64,000 nt of DNA from Streptomyces sp. NBC_01669 (GTDB lineage Bacteria; Actinomycetota; Actinomycetes; Streptomycetales; Streptomycetaceae), in assembly GCF_026339735.1 (NCBI RefSeq), contig NZ_JAPEQG010000001.1, forward strand, positions 2,790,001 to 2,854,000, given 5' to 3'. Positions within the stretch are counted from its first letter, which is position 1, and every line of letters begins with the position of its first letter. Below are positions 50,796-59,566 of the stretch, piece by piece. The notes beneath the pieces are model-generated. The model saw only the letters and a list, made by a program, of their open reading frames with translations, did no database searches and had not been told where the DNA came from. A program made the position numbers and the translations under genes.

Positions 50796-52598
50796 TCAGA
50801 ACTCCCCGGACCGGTCCGGGCGGATACGTTCGAGCAGCAGCAGGGACACCGCGCAGACCAGCATCAGAATCGTGCTGAGCGCCATCGCCTGCCCGTAGTT
50901 GAGCTCCCCGGACCGTCCCAGCAGCCGCGCCACGGCCACCGGCAGGGTCGGGTTGTCGGGCCGCGCGATGAACACCGTCGCGCCGAACTCGCCGAGCGAC
51001 ACGGCGAAAGCGAAGCCCGCCGCGACCAGCACCGCTCTTCGCACCAGCGGCAGATCGACCTCGCGCCAGGCCCGCAGCGGCGACGCCCCGAGCACCGCCG
51101 CCGCCTCACGGAGCCGCCCGTCCACCGCCCGCAGGACCGGCAGCATCGTCCGTACGACAAAGGGAACGCCGACCAGCGCCTGGGCGAGCGGCACCAGGAT
51201 CCACGACGTCCTCAGATCCAGCGGTGGCTTGTCCAGGGTGATCAGAAAGCCGAAGCCGACGGTGACGGCGGACACCCCGAGAGGCAGCATCAGCAGCGCG
51301 TCGAAACCGCGGACCAGCCGCTCGGCCAGGGGGGTCCCCCCGGCCGAGTCCGTTCGAGGCTGGGGGAGCGTCAGCGCGGCCGCCGCGAGCCCGCCGACGA
51401 GCAGCGCGATCGCAGTCGCGACCAGCGCGTACTGCAGTGAGTTCCCGATCGCTTCGAGAGGTGCGACCAGGAACGTGCTGCCGCTCGCCTCCACGGACTG
51501 CAGGGCGCGGTAGTAACCGAAGCCGTAGCCGCCGGGGGCGTCCAGCGAACGCTCCACGAGCACACCGAGCGGCAGCAGGATCAGCACCAGCACCGTCAGC
51601 AGGACCCCGCCGAGCAGCGTCCACTGCCCGGTGCCGCGCGGCCTGCGGGAGGTCTGCGCCGGATCGACCAGCTTCAGCGCCGTTTCCCTGCGCCGCACGG
51701 TCCACGCGTGCACGGCCAGGATCGCGCCGACCGCGGCGAACTGAACCAGCGTCAGCACGGCGGCCGTCGGAAGGTCGAGGAGCTGGGCGGTCTGCCGGTA
51801 GATCTCGACCTCCAGCGTGGAGTAGGCCGGACCGCCGAGGATCTGTACGACCCCGAAGGAGGTGAACGTGAAGAGGAAGACCATCAGCCCGGCGGCGGCC
51901 ACTGCGGGCGCGAGGGCCGGCAGAGTCACCCGCCGCCACGCCGCGAACCGCCCGGCACCCAGCACCCGGGCGGCCTCCTCCTGCCGCGGGTCGAGCTGCG
52001 ACCACAGCCCGCCGACGGTCCGCACGACGACCGCGTAGTTGAAGAAGACATGGGCGAGCAGGATCGCCCACACCGTGGTGTCGAGACGCAGGCCCGCCAG
52101 TTCGTCCAGGAAGCCGCCGCGCCCCAGCAACGCCAGAAAGGCCGTCCCCACGACGACGGTCGGCAGGACGAACGGCACGGTGACGACCGCCCTCAGCACC
52201 TGCTTGCCGGGGAAGTCGAAGCGGGCGAAGACATACGCGCCGGGCAGCGCGATCACCAGGGTCAGCGCGGTCGACGCGAGGGCCTGCCAGGTGGTGAACC
52301 AGAGGACGTCGAGGATGTCCGGCCGGGTCAGCACCTCGCCGATCCGGCCGAACTGCCAGGCGCCGTCGGCCTTCAGGCCGCGGCCGACGATCGCGACGAC
52401 GGGGTGGGCGAAGAACACCGCGAAGAACGCGACGGGCACGGCCATCAGACCGAGCCGCACCACGCTCCCCCGCCGCGCCCCTGCGCGCCGGGGGTCCGCG
52501 AGCCCGGTCCGGGTCCGCGAGCCATTCCCGCCCGCGCCCGGACCGCGTACGGGAGTCTTCGCTACTTCACTACGAGCGAGGACCACGACTGGACCCAC
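50796..52598 (-). CDS. thiP: Thiamine ABC transporter permease (fused double domain)
   Basis: Up to 600 residues with two consecutive permease domains, as in ThiP and related importers. Each half carries an ABC-interaction EAA loop: QLDPRQEEAARVLGAGRFAA in the first and VDGRLREAAAVLGASPLRAW in the second. About twelve membrane helices are predicted. The exact start is uncertain. The frame opens at a GTG at 52598 inside thiB, a 37-bp overlap, but a GTG further down before VRLGLMAVPVAFFAVFF is also possible. The N-terminal Arg/Gly-rich ~45 residues may therefore not be translated. Confidence 0.88.
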   Translation of the reverse strand: MGPVVVLARSEVAKTPVRGPGAGGNGSRTRTGLADPRRAGARRGSVVRLGLMAVPVAFFAVFFAHPVVAIVGRGLKADGAWQFGRIGEVLTRPDILDVLWFTTWQALASTALTLVIALPGAYVFARFDFPGKQVLRAVVTVPFVLPTVVVGTAFLALLGRGGFLDELAGLRLDTTVWAILLAHVFFNYAVVVRTVGGLWSQLDPRQEEAARVLGAGRFAAWRRVTLPALAPAVAAAGLMVFLFTFTSFGVVQILGGPAYSTLEVEIYRQTAQLLDLPTAAVLTLVQFAAVGAILAVHAWTVRRRETALKLVDPAQTSRRPRGTGQWTLLGGVLLTVLVLILLPLGVLVERSLDAPGGYGFGYYRALQSVEASGSTFLVAPLEAIGNSLQYALVATAIALLVGGLAAAALTLPQPRTDSAGGTPLAERLVRGFDALLMLPLGVSAVTVGFGFLITLDKPPLDLRTSWILVPLAQALVGVPFVVRTMLPVLRAVDGRLREAAAVLGASPLRAWREVDLPLVRRAVLVAAGFAFAVSLGEFGATVFIARPDNPTLPVAVARLLGRSGELNYGQAMALSTILMLVCAVSLLLLERIRPDRSGEF

Positions 52599-53683
52599 TG
52601 CTCACGGTTCTTGGCGATGGCGCCCGGGGCCACGGTGGCGGGCCTGTCGACCGTAGCGCCGAACTCCGTGAAGAGCTCCGGAAGCTTCGCGTCCTTGGTG
52701 ACGGGGTTCACGAACATGTTGAGCGGCATGTCCTCCTGGAACTTCTTGCTGATCAGGAAGTCCAGCAGCGCCTTGCCGCCCGCCGCGTTCTTCGCGCCGT
52801 CCAGCAGACCGGCGAACTCGATCTGACGGAAGCACGTCCCGGTCGCGACGCCGGTCGGAGCCTCGCTCGGCTGCGGCTTCGCATAGAGCACCTCGACCGG
52901 CGGGCTGGAGGCGTACGAGACGACGAGCGGCCGGTCCGCCTTGGCCTTCTTGCCGCCCGCGGACCCGGAGAACTCCTCGTTGTACGCCTGCTCCCAGCCG
53001 TCGACCACCTTCACGCCGTTGTTCTTCAGCTTCTTCCAGTAGTCCTGGTATCCGCTCTCGCCGTAGGTGGCCACGGTGCCGAGGAGGAATCCGAGACCGG
53101 GCGACGAGGTCGCGGCGTTCTCCGTGACAAGAAGGTTCTTGTACGCGGGCTTCGCCAGGTCGTCGAAGGTCTTCGGCGGCGCGAGCTTCTTGTCGGCGAA
53201 GTATTTCTTGTCGTAGTTGATGCAGATGTCGCCGGTGTCGATCGGGGTGACCCGGTGTTTGGCCGCGTCCAGCTGGGAGTCGGCCGCGACCCGGTCGATG
53301 CCCTTCGCCTCGTACGGAGTGAACAGTCCGTTGTCGAGGGCGCGGGAGAGCAGCGTGTTGTCGACGCCGAAGAACACATCACCGCGCGGGGAGCCCTTGG
53401 TCAGGATCTCCTGGTTGAGGGCGGCGCCTGCGTCACCGCTCTTCAGCACCTTGACCGTGTAGCCGGTCTCCTGCGTGAACGCCTTCAGCACGTCCTTGGA
53501 GGCGTTGAACGAGTCGTGGCTGACAAGGGTCACGGTCTTCGAACCGGAGCCCTTGGTGTCGCCGGACCCCGAGGCCGAGTCGTCGGAACTGCCGCAGCCG
53601 GCAAGTGCCGTGACGCCGAGCGCGGCGGCGACGGCCGTCGCCGCGAGCTGCTTGGTCCCACGCGTGGTGCGGGTGGTGCTCAC
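52562..53683 (-). CDS. thiB: Thiamine-binding lipoprotein
   Basis: A 373-residue solute-binding protein. The signal QLAATAVAAALGVTALAGC ends in a lipobox, followed by a Ser/Gly/Asp linker. The mature part begins TVTLVSHDSFNASKDVLKAF, matching ThiB/TbpA. Further family regions are GYTVKVLKSGDAGAALNQEI, GVDNTLLSRALDNGLFTPYE and SYASSPPVEVLYA. It captures thiamine or thiamine phosphates for ThiP/ThiQ. The GTG at 53683 has AGGAGGA nine bases upstream. A TPP riboswitch and a hairpin lie in the leader, so the operon should be off when TPP is plentiful. Confidence 0.92.
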   Translation of the reverse strand: MSTTRTTRGTKQLAATAVAAALGVTALAGCGSSDDSASGSGDTKGSGSKTVTLVSHDSFNASKDVLKAFTQETGYTVKVLKSGDAGAALNQEILTKGSPRGDVFFGVDNTLLSRALDNGLFTPYEAKGIDRVAADSQLDAAKHRVTPIDTGDICINYDKKYFADKKLAPPKTFDDLAKPAYKNLLVTENAATSSPGLGFLLGTVATYGESGYQDYWKKLKNNGVKVVDGWEQAYNEEFSGSAGGKKAKADRPLVVSYASSPPVEVLYAKPQPSEAPTGVATGTCFRQIEFAGLLDGAKNAAGGKALLDFLISKKFQEDMPLNMFVNPVTKDAKLPELFTEFGATVDRPATVAPGAIAKNREQWVQSWSSLVVK

Positions 53684-53720
53684 TATGAATTCCTCCTGGG
53701 TTTGACCAGGAAGAGACGCG

Positions 53721-53748
53721 GCCCTGCCCTTGGAGAAGCGGGCAGGGC
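53721..53748 (-). promoter_or_regulatory. Expression-platform hairpin of the TPP riboswitch
   Basis: Perfect 9-bp arms GCCCTGCCC and GGGCAGGGC with a 10-nt loop, between the aptamer and the thiB ribosome-binding site. It could terminate transcription or alternate with aptamer pairing. A T-run is absent, so its mode of action is open. Confidence 0.7.
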
Positions 53749-53767
53749 GCAACAGCATGAGTTGATG

Positions 53768-53862
53768 ACCGAACTTCCTACCCGGAATGACCCGGGCGAG
53801 GTTCAGAGGGTCTGCGGCCAACCTGTCCTCGGTGCCGCACTCTCAGCGCTGTGGCGCTCCCC
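53768..53862 (-). promoter_or_regulatory. TPP riboswitch (THI box)
   Basis: On the minus strand the leader reads GGGGAGC, then GCGCTGAGAGTGCGGC (the CUGAGA pyrimidine-sensing loop), GACCCTCTGAACCTC, CCCGGGTCATTCCGGGTAGG, and closing bases. These are the conserved blocks of the thiamine-pyrophosphate aptamer in correct order. It starts 85 bp before the thiB GTG and should repress thiBPQ when TPP binds. Confidence 0.93.
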
Positions 53863-53914
53863 TGTCGGAATATGAAGTTGATTTCGGGCCCAGGTTACAC
53901 GGGCCCTTTCGGCC

Positions 53915-55021
53915 TCAGCGCTCGGATGCCGCCAGCTGCCCGCAGGCCCCGTCGATCTCCTGGCCGCGGGTGTCCCGCACGGTCACGGGCACTCCGTGGG
54001 ACGCGATCGCGTCGACGAACGCCTTCTCGTCCTCGGGCCGGGAAGCGGTCCACTTCGAGCCGGGCGTCGGGTTGAGCGGGATCAGATTGACATGGACCCG
54101 CTTGCCCTTGAGGAGCCGGCCGAGCAGGTCACCGCGCCAGGCCTGGTCGTTGATGTCGCGGATCAGCGCGTACTCGATGGAGATCCGGCGGCCGGACTTC
54201 TCCGCGTACTCCCACGCCGCGTCCAGCACCTCGCGTACCTTCCAGCGCGTGTTCACCGGCACGAGCGTGTCCCGCAACTCGTCGTCCGGCGCGTGCAGCG
54301 AGACGGCGAGACGGCACTTGAAGCCCTCGTCGGCAAAGCGCAGCATGGCCGGCACCAGGCCCACCGTGGAGACGGTGATGCCGCGCTGCGAGAGACCGAG
54401 ACCGTCCGGCTCCGGGTCGGTCAGCCGGCGAATCGCGCCGACCACCCTCTTGTAGTTGGCGAGCGGCTCGCCCATGCCCATGAAGACGATGTTGGAGAGC
54501 CGCGCGGGCCCGCCCGGAACCTCCCCGTCACGCAACGCCCGCATGCCGTCCACGATCTGGTGGACGATCTCGGCGGTCGACAGGTTGCGGTCCAGACCGG
54601 CCTGCCCCGTCGCGCAGAACGGGCAGTTCATCCCGCATCCGGCCTGCGACGAGATGCACATCGTCACCCGCTCCGGGTAGCGCATCAGGACGGACTCGAC
54701 CAGCGTCCCGTCGTGCAGCTTCCACAGCGTCTTACGGGTGGTGTCGTCGTCGCAGCTGATGTGCCGGACCACGGACATCAGGTCGGGGAACATCGCCTCG
54801 GCGAGCTTGTCCCGCGAACCGGCCGGGATGTTGGTCCACTCGGCCGGGTCGTGCGCGTACCGCGCGAAGTAGTGCTGCGACAGCTGCTGCGCGCGGAACG
54901 GCTTCTCGCCGATCGCGGCGACGGCTTCCTTGCGCTCGGCGGGCGTGAGGTCGGCGAGGTGCCGCGGCGGCTTCTTGGCTCCGCGGGGCGCGACGAAAGT
55001 GAGTTCTCCGGGCTTAGGCAT
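53915..55021 (-). CDS. rlmN: 23S rRNA (adenine-C2)-methyltransferase RlmN
   Basis: A 368-residue radical-SAM enzyme that methylates C2 of A2503 in 23S rRNA (and A37 of some tRNAs). The iron-sulphur cluster cysteines are C129, C133 and C136 in CGMNCPFC. C122 in MCISSQ and C360 in GACGQLA match the two conserved extra cysteines, the latter being the one methylated during catalysis. [10 protein letters not shown] and [17 protein letters not shown] are further family motifs. The start at 55021 begins [10 protein letters not shown]. It is downstream of no obvious partner, and its stop is about 50 bp from the TPP aptamer of the next leftward operon. Confidence 0.95.
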   Translation of the reverse strand: MPKPGELTFVAPRGAKKPPRHLADLTPAERKEAVAAIGEKPFRAQQLSQHYFARYAHDPAEWTNIPAGSRDKLAEAMFPDLMSVVRHISCDDDTTRKTLWKLHDGTLVESVLMRYPERVTMCISSQAGCGMNCPFCATGQAGLDRNLSTAEIVHQIVDGMRALRDGEVPGGPARLSNIVFMGMGEPLANYKRVVGAIRRLTDPEPDGLGLSQRGITVSTVGLVPAMLRFADEGFKCRLAVSLHAPDDELRDTLVPVNTRWKVREVLDAAWEYAEKSGRRISIEYALIRDINDQAWRGDLLGRLLKGKRVHVNLIPLNPTPGSKWTASRPEDEKAFVDAIASHGVPVTVRDTRGQEIDGACGQLAASER

Positions 55022-55484
55022 GGTCCGTCCAGTGTCGCAGACACGCCGTGGCAGTAGAGGCCTTCACCAGCTCAGGAGGGGTGAGGGGCACACGAGCCCG
55101 GTCGACGTCGGCCGTCATCAGTCGACGTCGGCGGTCCTTTGACGGCCCAGGGACGGCCCGGCCGCGCGCAGGGACAGTGACCGATCGCACGACAGGCAGG
55201 TGGTGCGCACAACGGCCCACCGCGCCCTAGAATCGAATATGTGTCCGAAAACTGCTCTCGCCCGAATCGCCCGCGCATCGTTGGCGAGTGCCAGGCGTAC
55301 CAGCTGGGCGAACCGGTCGCGCCCTCGCCGAGCCGGAGAAACGCGAGGCTGAGGCACACAGGGGTACCCGCCCTGCCTCCATCGGCGCCCGCCCGGAGGA
55401 GCAGGCCCTACGCGCACTTACGGAGGACGGCATCGCGAGTGCCCGTACTGCCGACCCGACAGAGCCAAGAGAGCGAGGAGAGCT
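55022..55484. other. 460-bp stretch without a confident gene
   Basis: Frames here are short and arginine- or proline-rich. A plus-strand frame from about 55288 ends in TGA at 55486-55488, overlapping the TTG of the next gene as TTGA, and its last ~35 residues (RPEEQALRALTEDGIASAR) look protein-like. It may be the end of a decayed partner gene. TAGAAT at 55228-55233 resembles a -10 box, without a clear -35. Confidence 0.4.
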
Positions 55485-55727
55485 TTGAGCCGCGAGCTGC
55501 CGGACCCCGAGGACACGCGTGACGCACCGATCGTCGTGCACCGAGCAGCAGGAGCGGATGGCCGTCGAGTGACGATCCGCGCTCAGACCGCGGGCCTCGC
55601 CCGCAGCGACGCCGACGTGGTCGAGTTCCTCCGCCGCGCCGGCCTGCCGGACGCCGATGACGTGCTGGACGACCCCCGGTGGGTGGAGTGGCAGGGCGGC
55701 CGACCACACGAGTACGGCGCGGCCTGA
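55485..55727 (+). CDS. Small protein of a three-member unnamed family (copy C)
   Basis: An 80-residue protein closely related to the gene at 12450. They share APIVVHR, GRRVTI, AGLARSDADVVEFLRRAG, LDDPRWVEWQGG and H.Y.AA at the end. The TTG at 55485 has GAGGAG four to five bases upstream and overlaps an upstream stop as TTGA. There is no signal peptide or membrane segment. The 43-kb separation from the other two copies, at the edge of another gene-poor stretch, suggests a dispersed family rather than a simple tandem duplication. Function unknown. Confidence 0.72.
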   Translation: MSRELPDPEDTRDAPIVVHRAAGADGRRVTIRAQTAGLARSDADVVEFLRRAGLPDADDVLDDPRWVEWQGGRPHEYGAA

Positions 55728-55944
55728 GGGCTGTCGGGACAGGTTGGTGGCACGACTGTGCTCGCCGGGGAGCTGAACGGCTGCGGCCGCGAATGAGACT
55801 GTGAGCCGGTGGGGTCGGGGCCGCGCGAGGTGCTCAGGCGGCGCCTGCTGCTTCTTGCGGAACCGGCGCTTGTTCGCCCTGGCTCGGAACAGAGCCCGAG
55901 CCTGACCGGCCGCGCCGCTCGTCATGCAGATGGTGCCGACGGAA

Positions 55945-57222
55945 TCAGGCCGAGGATTCGGCGGACCCTTCCCGCAGTTCCGGGCTCCGGCGGCGAGCTC
56001 GGGCGTACCACGTGCCGTAGCGGGAGCCCAGAAATGCCGCTGATGCGCCGTGCAGGTAGACGCTGAGAGCCACGGTTACGGCGACGACACCGGTGAGCAG
56101 ATCCGTCCCCGGCAGATGCTCTTCGAAAGCGATCAGTCCGAGCACCACGGATGCCAGCCCGCGTGGGCCGAACCAGCCGGTGTATGCGATCGAGGGAAGA
56201 CGCAGTCCGGTGCCGATCAGTGAGACGGCCACGGGAAGCATGCGGATGATGCTGAGGCTGAGCACGGCATACACCGGCATCCGCCAGGTCACGTGCTCGA
56301 GGGAGGGGCCCAGGATGGCCCCGCCGAAGATCAGGAAACTCAGCGCGGCCAGCAGCTCGCCGAGACGCTCAAGAAACCCGACGTCCCCACCGCCGCCTTC
56401 GTCAGCGGCACCCGAACACCCGGCGACCGGTCCCGTACGCAGCACCGCGCCAAAGGCCAGGCCGGCGGTCCAGGCCCCGATGAAGCCACTCCCGTCGACA
56501 ACGATGCACAACGCGTAGGCAATCACCAGCACCGCGAGAACCAGGATGGGCCGCCAGTCGGGCGCACTCCACCCCCGGGCTGACGACCATCGCAGCACCT
56601 GCGCGCCCAGCCACCCGACCACCAGTCCGATGGCGCTGCTGGCCACGAGGGCGAGGAAGAAGACCGCCGTCGGCCCCTGGTGTCCATTGTGACCACCGCC
56701 GGCCGCCGCGAGAGCCAGCAAGAAGAAAGGCACCGCCATACCGTCGTTCAGTCCCGACTCGACGCTCAAGCCGTGCCGCACGAGAGCCGGGATACTGCGG
56801 TCCGAGACCGCCTGCTGTCCTAGCGCCGCGTCGGTGGGAGCCAGGATGACGGCAACGAGCGCGAGTTCCCACACGGTGAGGCCAGGCAGGAGGATCCATG
56901 CCACGAGCCACCCAAAAGCCATGGTCAACGGCAGCCCGACGGCCAGTAGCCGTACCGGCAGGAAGTATTCCCGGCGCAGTTGCCGCGTTCGGATCGAGGC
57001 GGCTCCCGTGAACAGTACGAGCGCCAACGCGCTTTCCAACAGCACCCGGGTGAGCTCGGCGTTCGTACGGCGATCGAACAGATCCAGGCCCAGCGGCCCA
57101 AGGACCAGGCCGAAGGAAACGAACATCATTGGCCCGGACAGGATCGTCGTGGACAATCGACGCGACACCACCGCATACGAGGAGATCACTGCGGACGCCG
57201 CGATCGCGGCCCATGGATTCAC
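55945..57222 (-). CDS. Cation/proton antiporter (CPA family)
   Basis: A 425-residue membrane transporter of the sodium/proton exchanger superfamily with about twelve helices. The conserved mid-membrane acidic residues are visible in VAVILAPTDAALGQQAVSD and GLSVESGLNDGMAVPFFLLA, the SGLNDG motif being typical of this family. A Gly/Asp/Glu-rich loop lies near residue 275. The last ~30 residues are a charged cytoplasmic tail. It would exchange Na+ or K+ for H+ in pH or salt balance. The start codon at 57222 begins MNPWAAIAAS. No partner gene is adjacent. Confidence 0.9.
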   Translation of the reverse strand: MNPWAAIAASAVISSYAVVSRRLSTTILSGPMMFVSFGLVLGPLGLDLFDRRTNAELTRVLLESALALVLFTGAASIRTRQLRREYFLPVRLLAVGLPLTMAFGWLVAWILLPGLTVWELALVAVILAPTDAALGQQAVSDRSIPALVRHGLSVESGLNDGMAVPFFLLALAAAGGGHNGHQGPTAVFFLALVASSAIGLVVGWLGAQVLRWSSARGWSAPDWRPILVLAVLVIAYALCIVVDGSGFIGAWTAGLAFGAVLRTGPVAGCSGAADEGGGGDVGFLERLGELLAALSFLIFGGAILGPSLEHVTWRMPVYAVLSLSIIRMLPVAVSLIGTGLRLPSIAYTGWFGPRGLASVVLGLIAFEEHLPGTDLLTGVVAVTVALSVYLHGASAAFLGSRYGTWYARARRRSPELREGSAESSA

Positions 57223-57630
57223 CCGGTTCTCCTCAGAGGTGCAGAGCGCGACGCTGCTTCGTCCACTTCACCGATCCGTTGCACGACAAGCGTGGGACAG
57301 CCACTCCGGCTGAGTCGACGCGGCACTCCGCGGCCCCGCCCAAGCACCGCCGGATGGTCCCTTCTCGGACATGCCCCGGCCCGTGGCGGGCCTCGGGCTC
57401 ACCCGGGCGGCCTGGACACCGGCGCGGTTACTCGGGCTGTGTGACCGTGGAGTCGCCGTCACGGGGTGGCCACAGGGACGGTTCGACGGTTCGACTGCGG
57501 AGTTCATCCACCGCCTGCTCACCGACCCGCTGCACACGGGAGCCTGAACCGGAAAGGCGATCAGTGATGTTGTCGCCTGAGATGCAGGTCGAACGGCGCC
57601 TGTGTCCCGTTCCTGGCTGAGCTCTCCGGG

Positions 57631-57658
57631 CTGGGGCACGGTTCGTCCCGTGCCCCAG
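57631..57658 (-). terminator. Perfect 11-bp hairpin downstream of cdsA
   Basis: Arms CTGGGGCACGG and CCGTGCCCCAG around a 6-nt loop. It is the second of two hairpins met by transcripts leaving cdsA. Confidence 0.75.
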
Positions 57659-57666
57659 ACAGACGA

Positions 57667-57703
57667 GTGAGGGCCCGCCGTCCTGTGGACAACGGACCCT
57701 CAC
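57667..57703 (-). terminator. Hairpin downstream of cdsA
   Basis: Arms GTGAGGG and CCCTCAC, extended by a CCG/CGG pairing past one mismatch, about 40 bp after the cdsA stop. Together with the hairpin at 57631 it forms a tandem terminator. Confidence 0.65.
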
Positions 57704-57742
57704 ATGCAGAAACGCAGGTCGGGATGGTGACGGCCCGACTTC

Positions 57743-58828
57743 TCAGCTGGAGCCGACGAAAAGCACCAGCAGGAGCCAGACCACCGGAGCGGTCGGCAGC
57801 AGCGAGTCCAGTCGGTCCATGATCCCGCCGTGACCGGGCAGCAGCGTGCCCATGTCCTTGATCCCGAGATCCCGCTTGATCATGGACTCGCCCAGGTCGC
57901 CGAGGGTGGCACTGGCAGCGACGGCCAGGCCGAGCAGCAGCCCCTGCCACCAGGTGCCGTCGTCGATCAGGAACTGCATGCACAAAGCGCCGGCGACCAT
58001 CGCGAAGGCGACGGCTCCGAACAGTCCCTCGCGGGTCTTCCCGGGGCTGATCCGCGGCGCGAGCTTGTGCTTGCCGAAGCGCCAGCCGACGGCGTACGCG
58101 CCCGTGTCGCTGACCACGGTCAGCAGGAGGAAGGTGAGGACCCGCTGCGGCCCGTCGTCCGCGCTCAGCAGCATCGCGACGAACGTGGCCAGGAAGGGTA
58201 CGTAGAACGCGGCGAAAACACCGGCCGTGACGTCCCTGAGGTATCCCTCGGGCGGCTCGGTCATCCGCCAGACCAGCACCGCCAGGGCGGTCAGCGCCAT
58301 GGCGACCCAGGCGCCCTCGGCTCCGCGCACGTAGCCGGCCACGATCATCGCCGCGCCGCCGATCGCGAGCGGCACGAGCGGTGCCTTGATGCCCTTGCGC
58401 TCCTGCAGCCGGGAGGTGAGCTCCCAGAGGCCGACGACGACGGCGATCGCTATCACGCCGATGAAGACGGCCTTCACAATGAAGAGCGAGGCGACGATGA
58501 CGGCCCCGAGCCCCACACCGACCCCTATGGCGGCTCGCAGGTCACGACCCGCACGTTTCTTCTGCGGGGGCGTCGGCGCGGTGGACATGGGCTCCTGCGG
58601 CTTCTCGTCACGGTACGGGGGAACGCCGCGCCGGCCGGAGGCTCCCCCGTTCCGGTCGTCACGGTCGTCAGCGTCTCTACCTGCGTCCGGAACGTCCGGC
58701 ACGATGGGCATGGGCCGAGTGTGCTGGGCGTCATGCACATCGTATGCAGGACCCGCGGGGGCAGCCCTCATCTCGGGCGTACCCCCGTAGCCGGCTCCCT
58801 GCGGGGCGCCCCAGGAAGAGTCGTTCAT
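57743..58828 (-). CDS. cdsA: Phosphatidate cytidylyltransferase (CDP-diglyceride synthase)
   Basis: A 361-residue membrane enzyme making CDP-diacylglycerol from phosphatidate and CTP. The first ~95 residues are a disordered Pro/Asp/Gly-rich cytoplasmic tail typical of streptomycete CdsA. About eight helices follow. Family signatures are SDTGAYAVGWRFGKHKLAPR with SPGKTREG, and the C-terminal block KRDLGIKDMGTLLPGHGGIMD then RLDSL. The ATG at 58828 overlaps the frr stop by one base (TGATG), so the two genes are coupled. Tandem hairpins follow its stop. Confidence 0.95.
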   Translation of the reverse strand: MNDSSWGAPQGAGYGGTPEMRAAPAGPAYDVHDAQHTRPMPIVPDVPDAGRDADDRDDRNGGASGRRGVPPYRDEKPQEPMSTAPTPPQKKRAGRDLRAAIGVGVGLGAVIVASLFIVKAVFIGVIAIAVVVGLWELTSRLQERKGIKAPLVPLAIGGAAMIVAGYVRGAEGAWVAMALTALAVLVWRMTEPPEGYLRDVTAGVFAAFYVPFLATFVAMLLSADDGPQRVLTFLLLTVVSDTGAYAVGWRFGKHKLAPRISPGKTREGLFGAVAFAMVAGALCMQFLIDDGTWWQGLLLGLAVAASATLGDLGESMIKRDLGIKDMGTLLPGHGGIMDRLDSLLPTAPVVWLLLVLFVGSS

Positions 58829-59388
58829 CAGACTTCGAGCAGCTCGGCTTCCTTGTGCTTGAGCAGCTCGTCGACCTGCGCGACGTACTTCGCAGTGGTG
58901 TCGTCGAGCTCCTTCTCGGCGCGGCGCACCTCGTCCTCGCCGGACTCCTTGTCCTTGACCAGCTTGTCCAGGGTCTCCTTCGCCTTGCGGCGGACGGCCC
59001 GGATCGAGATCTTGGAGTCCTCGGCCTTCGTCTTCGCGACCTTGATGTAGTCGCGACGACGCTCCTCGGTGAGGTCGGGGAAGGTCACTCGGATGATATT
59101 GCCGTCGTTGCTCGGGTTGACGCCGAGGTCGGAGTCGCGGATGGCCTGCTCGATGTTGCGCAGCGCGCTCTTGTCGAACGGCGTCACGACGGCCATGCGC
59201 GGCTCGGGAACCGAGAAAGAGGCCAGCTGGTTGATCGGGGTCAGGGCGCCGTAGTAGTCGGCGACGATCTTGTTGAACATCGCCGGGTGCGCACGGCCGG
59301 TGCGGATCGCGGCGAAGTCCTCCTTCGCGACCACGACGGCCTTCTCCATCTTCTCCTCGGCCTCGAGGAGGGTTTCTTCGATCACCAC
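58828..59388 (-). CDS. frr: Ribosome recycling factor
   Basis: A 186-residue protein that, with EF-G, splits the ribosome after termination. The sequence is canonical: [40 protein letters not shown], the [20 protein letters not shown] segment, and the C-terminal helix with [20 protein letters not shown]. The start is a GTG at 59388. It sits between pyrH and cdsA in the usual actinobacterial order, 178 bp after the pyrH stop. Confidence 0.97.
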   Translation of the reverse strand: MVIEETLLEAEEKMEKAVVVAKEDFAAIRTGRAHPAMFNKIVADYYGALTPINQLASFSVPEPRMAVVTPFDKSALRNIEQAIRDSDLGVNPSNDGNIIRVTFPDLTEERRRDYIKVAKTKAEDSKISIRAVRRKAKETLDKLVKDKESGEDEVRRAEKELDDTTAKYVAQVDELLKHKEAELLEV

Positions 59389-59566
59389 GTGCTCCTGCGT
59401 GTTTTGAGTGGGCCCGGCGTGCTCGGGCCCGGCGGGTCCTGCGTCGCGTCCTCACCTGCACGGTGTCCGACCGGCAGGCCGTTGTCCATCCTTCGGGACC
59501 GTCCCCCGGGTGTCCCCGGCCGGCCCCGGGGCCGTCGGGGGATTCCCCCGGGCGGCCCCCCGGTTG

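Larger units (their letters stand above)
57223..57742. other. 520-bp intergenic stretch with terminators
   Basis: No convincing gene. It holds the upstream region of the leftward antiporter gene and, at its right end, two hairpins that lie downstream of cdsA. Short frames here are arginine-rich and lack ribosome-binding sites. Confidence 0.5.

Noticed and set aside
57743..59461. Apparent 572-residue protein combining frr region and cdsA
   Set aside because: The upstream part is the out-of-frame shadow of frr. The TGATG junction at 58828 gives a proper cdsA start.
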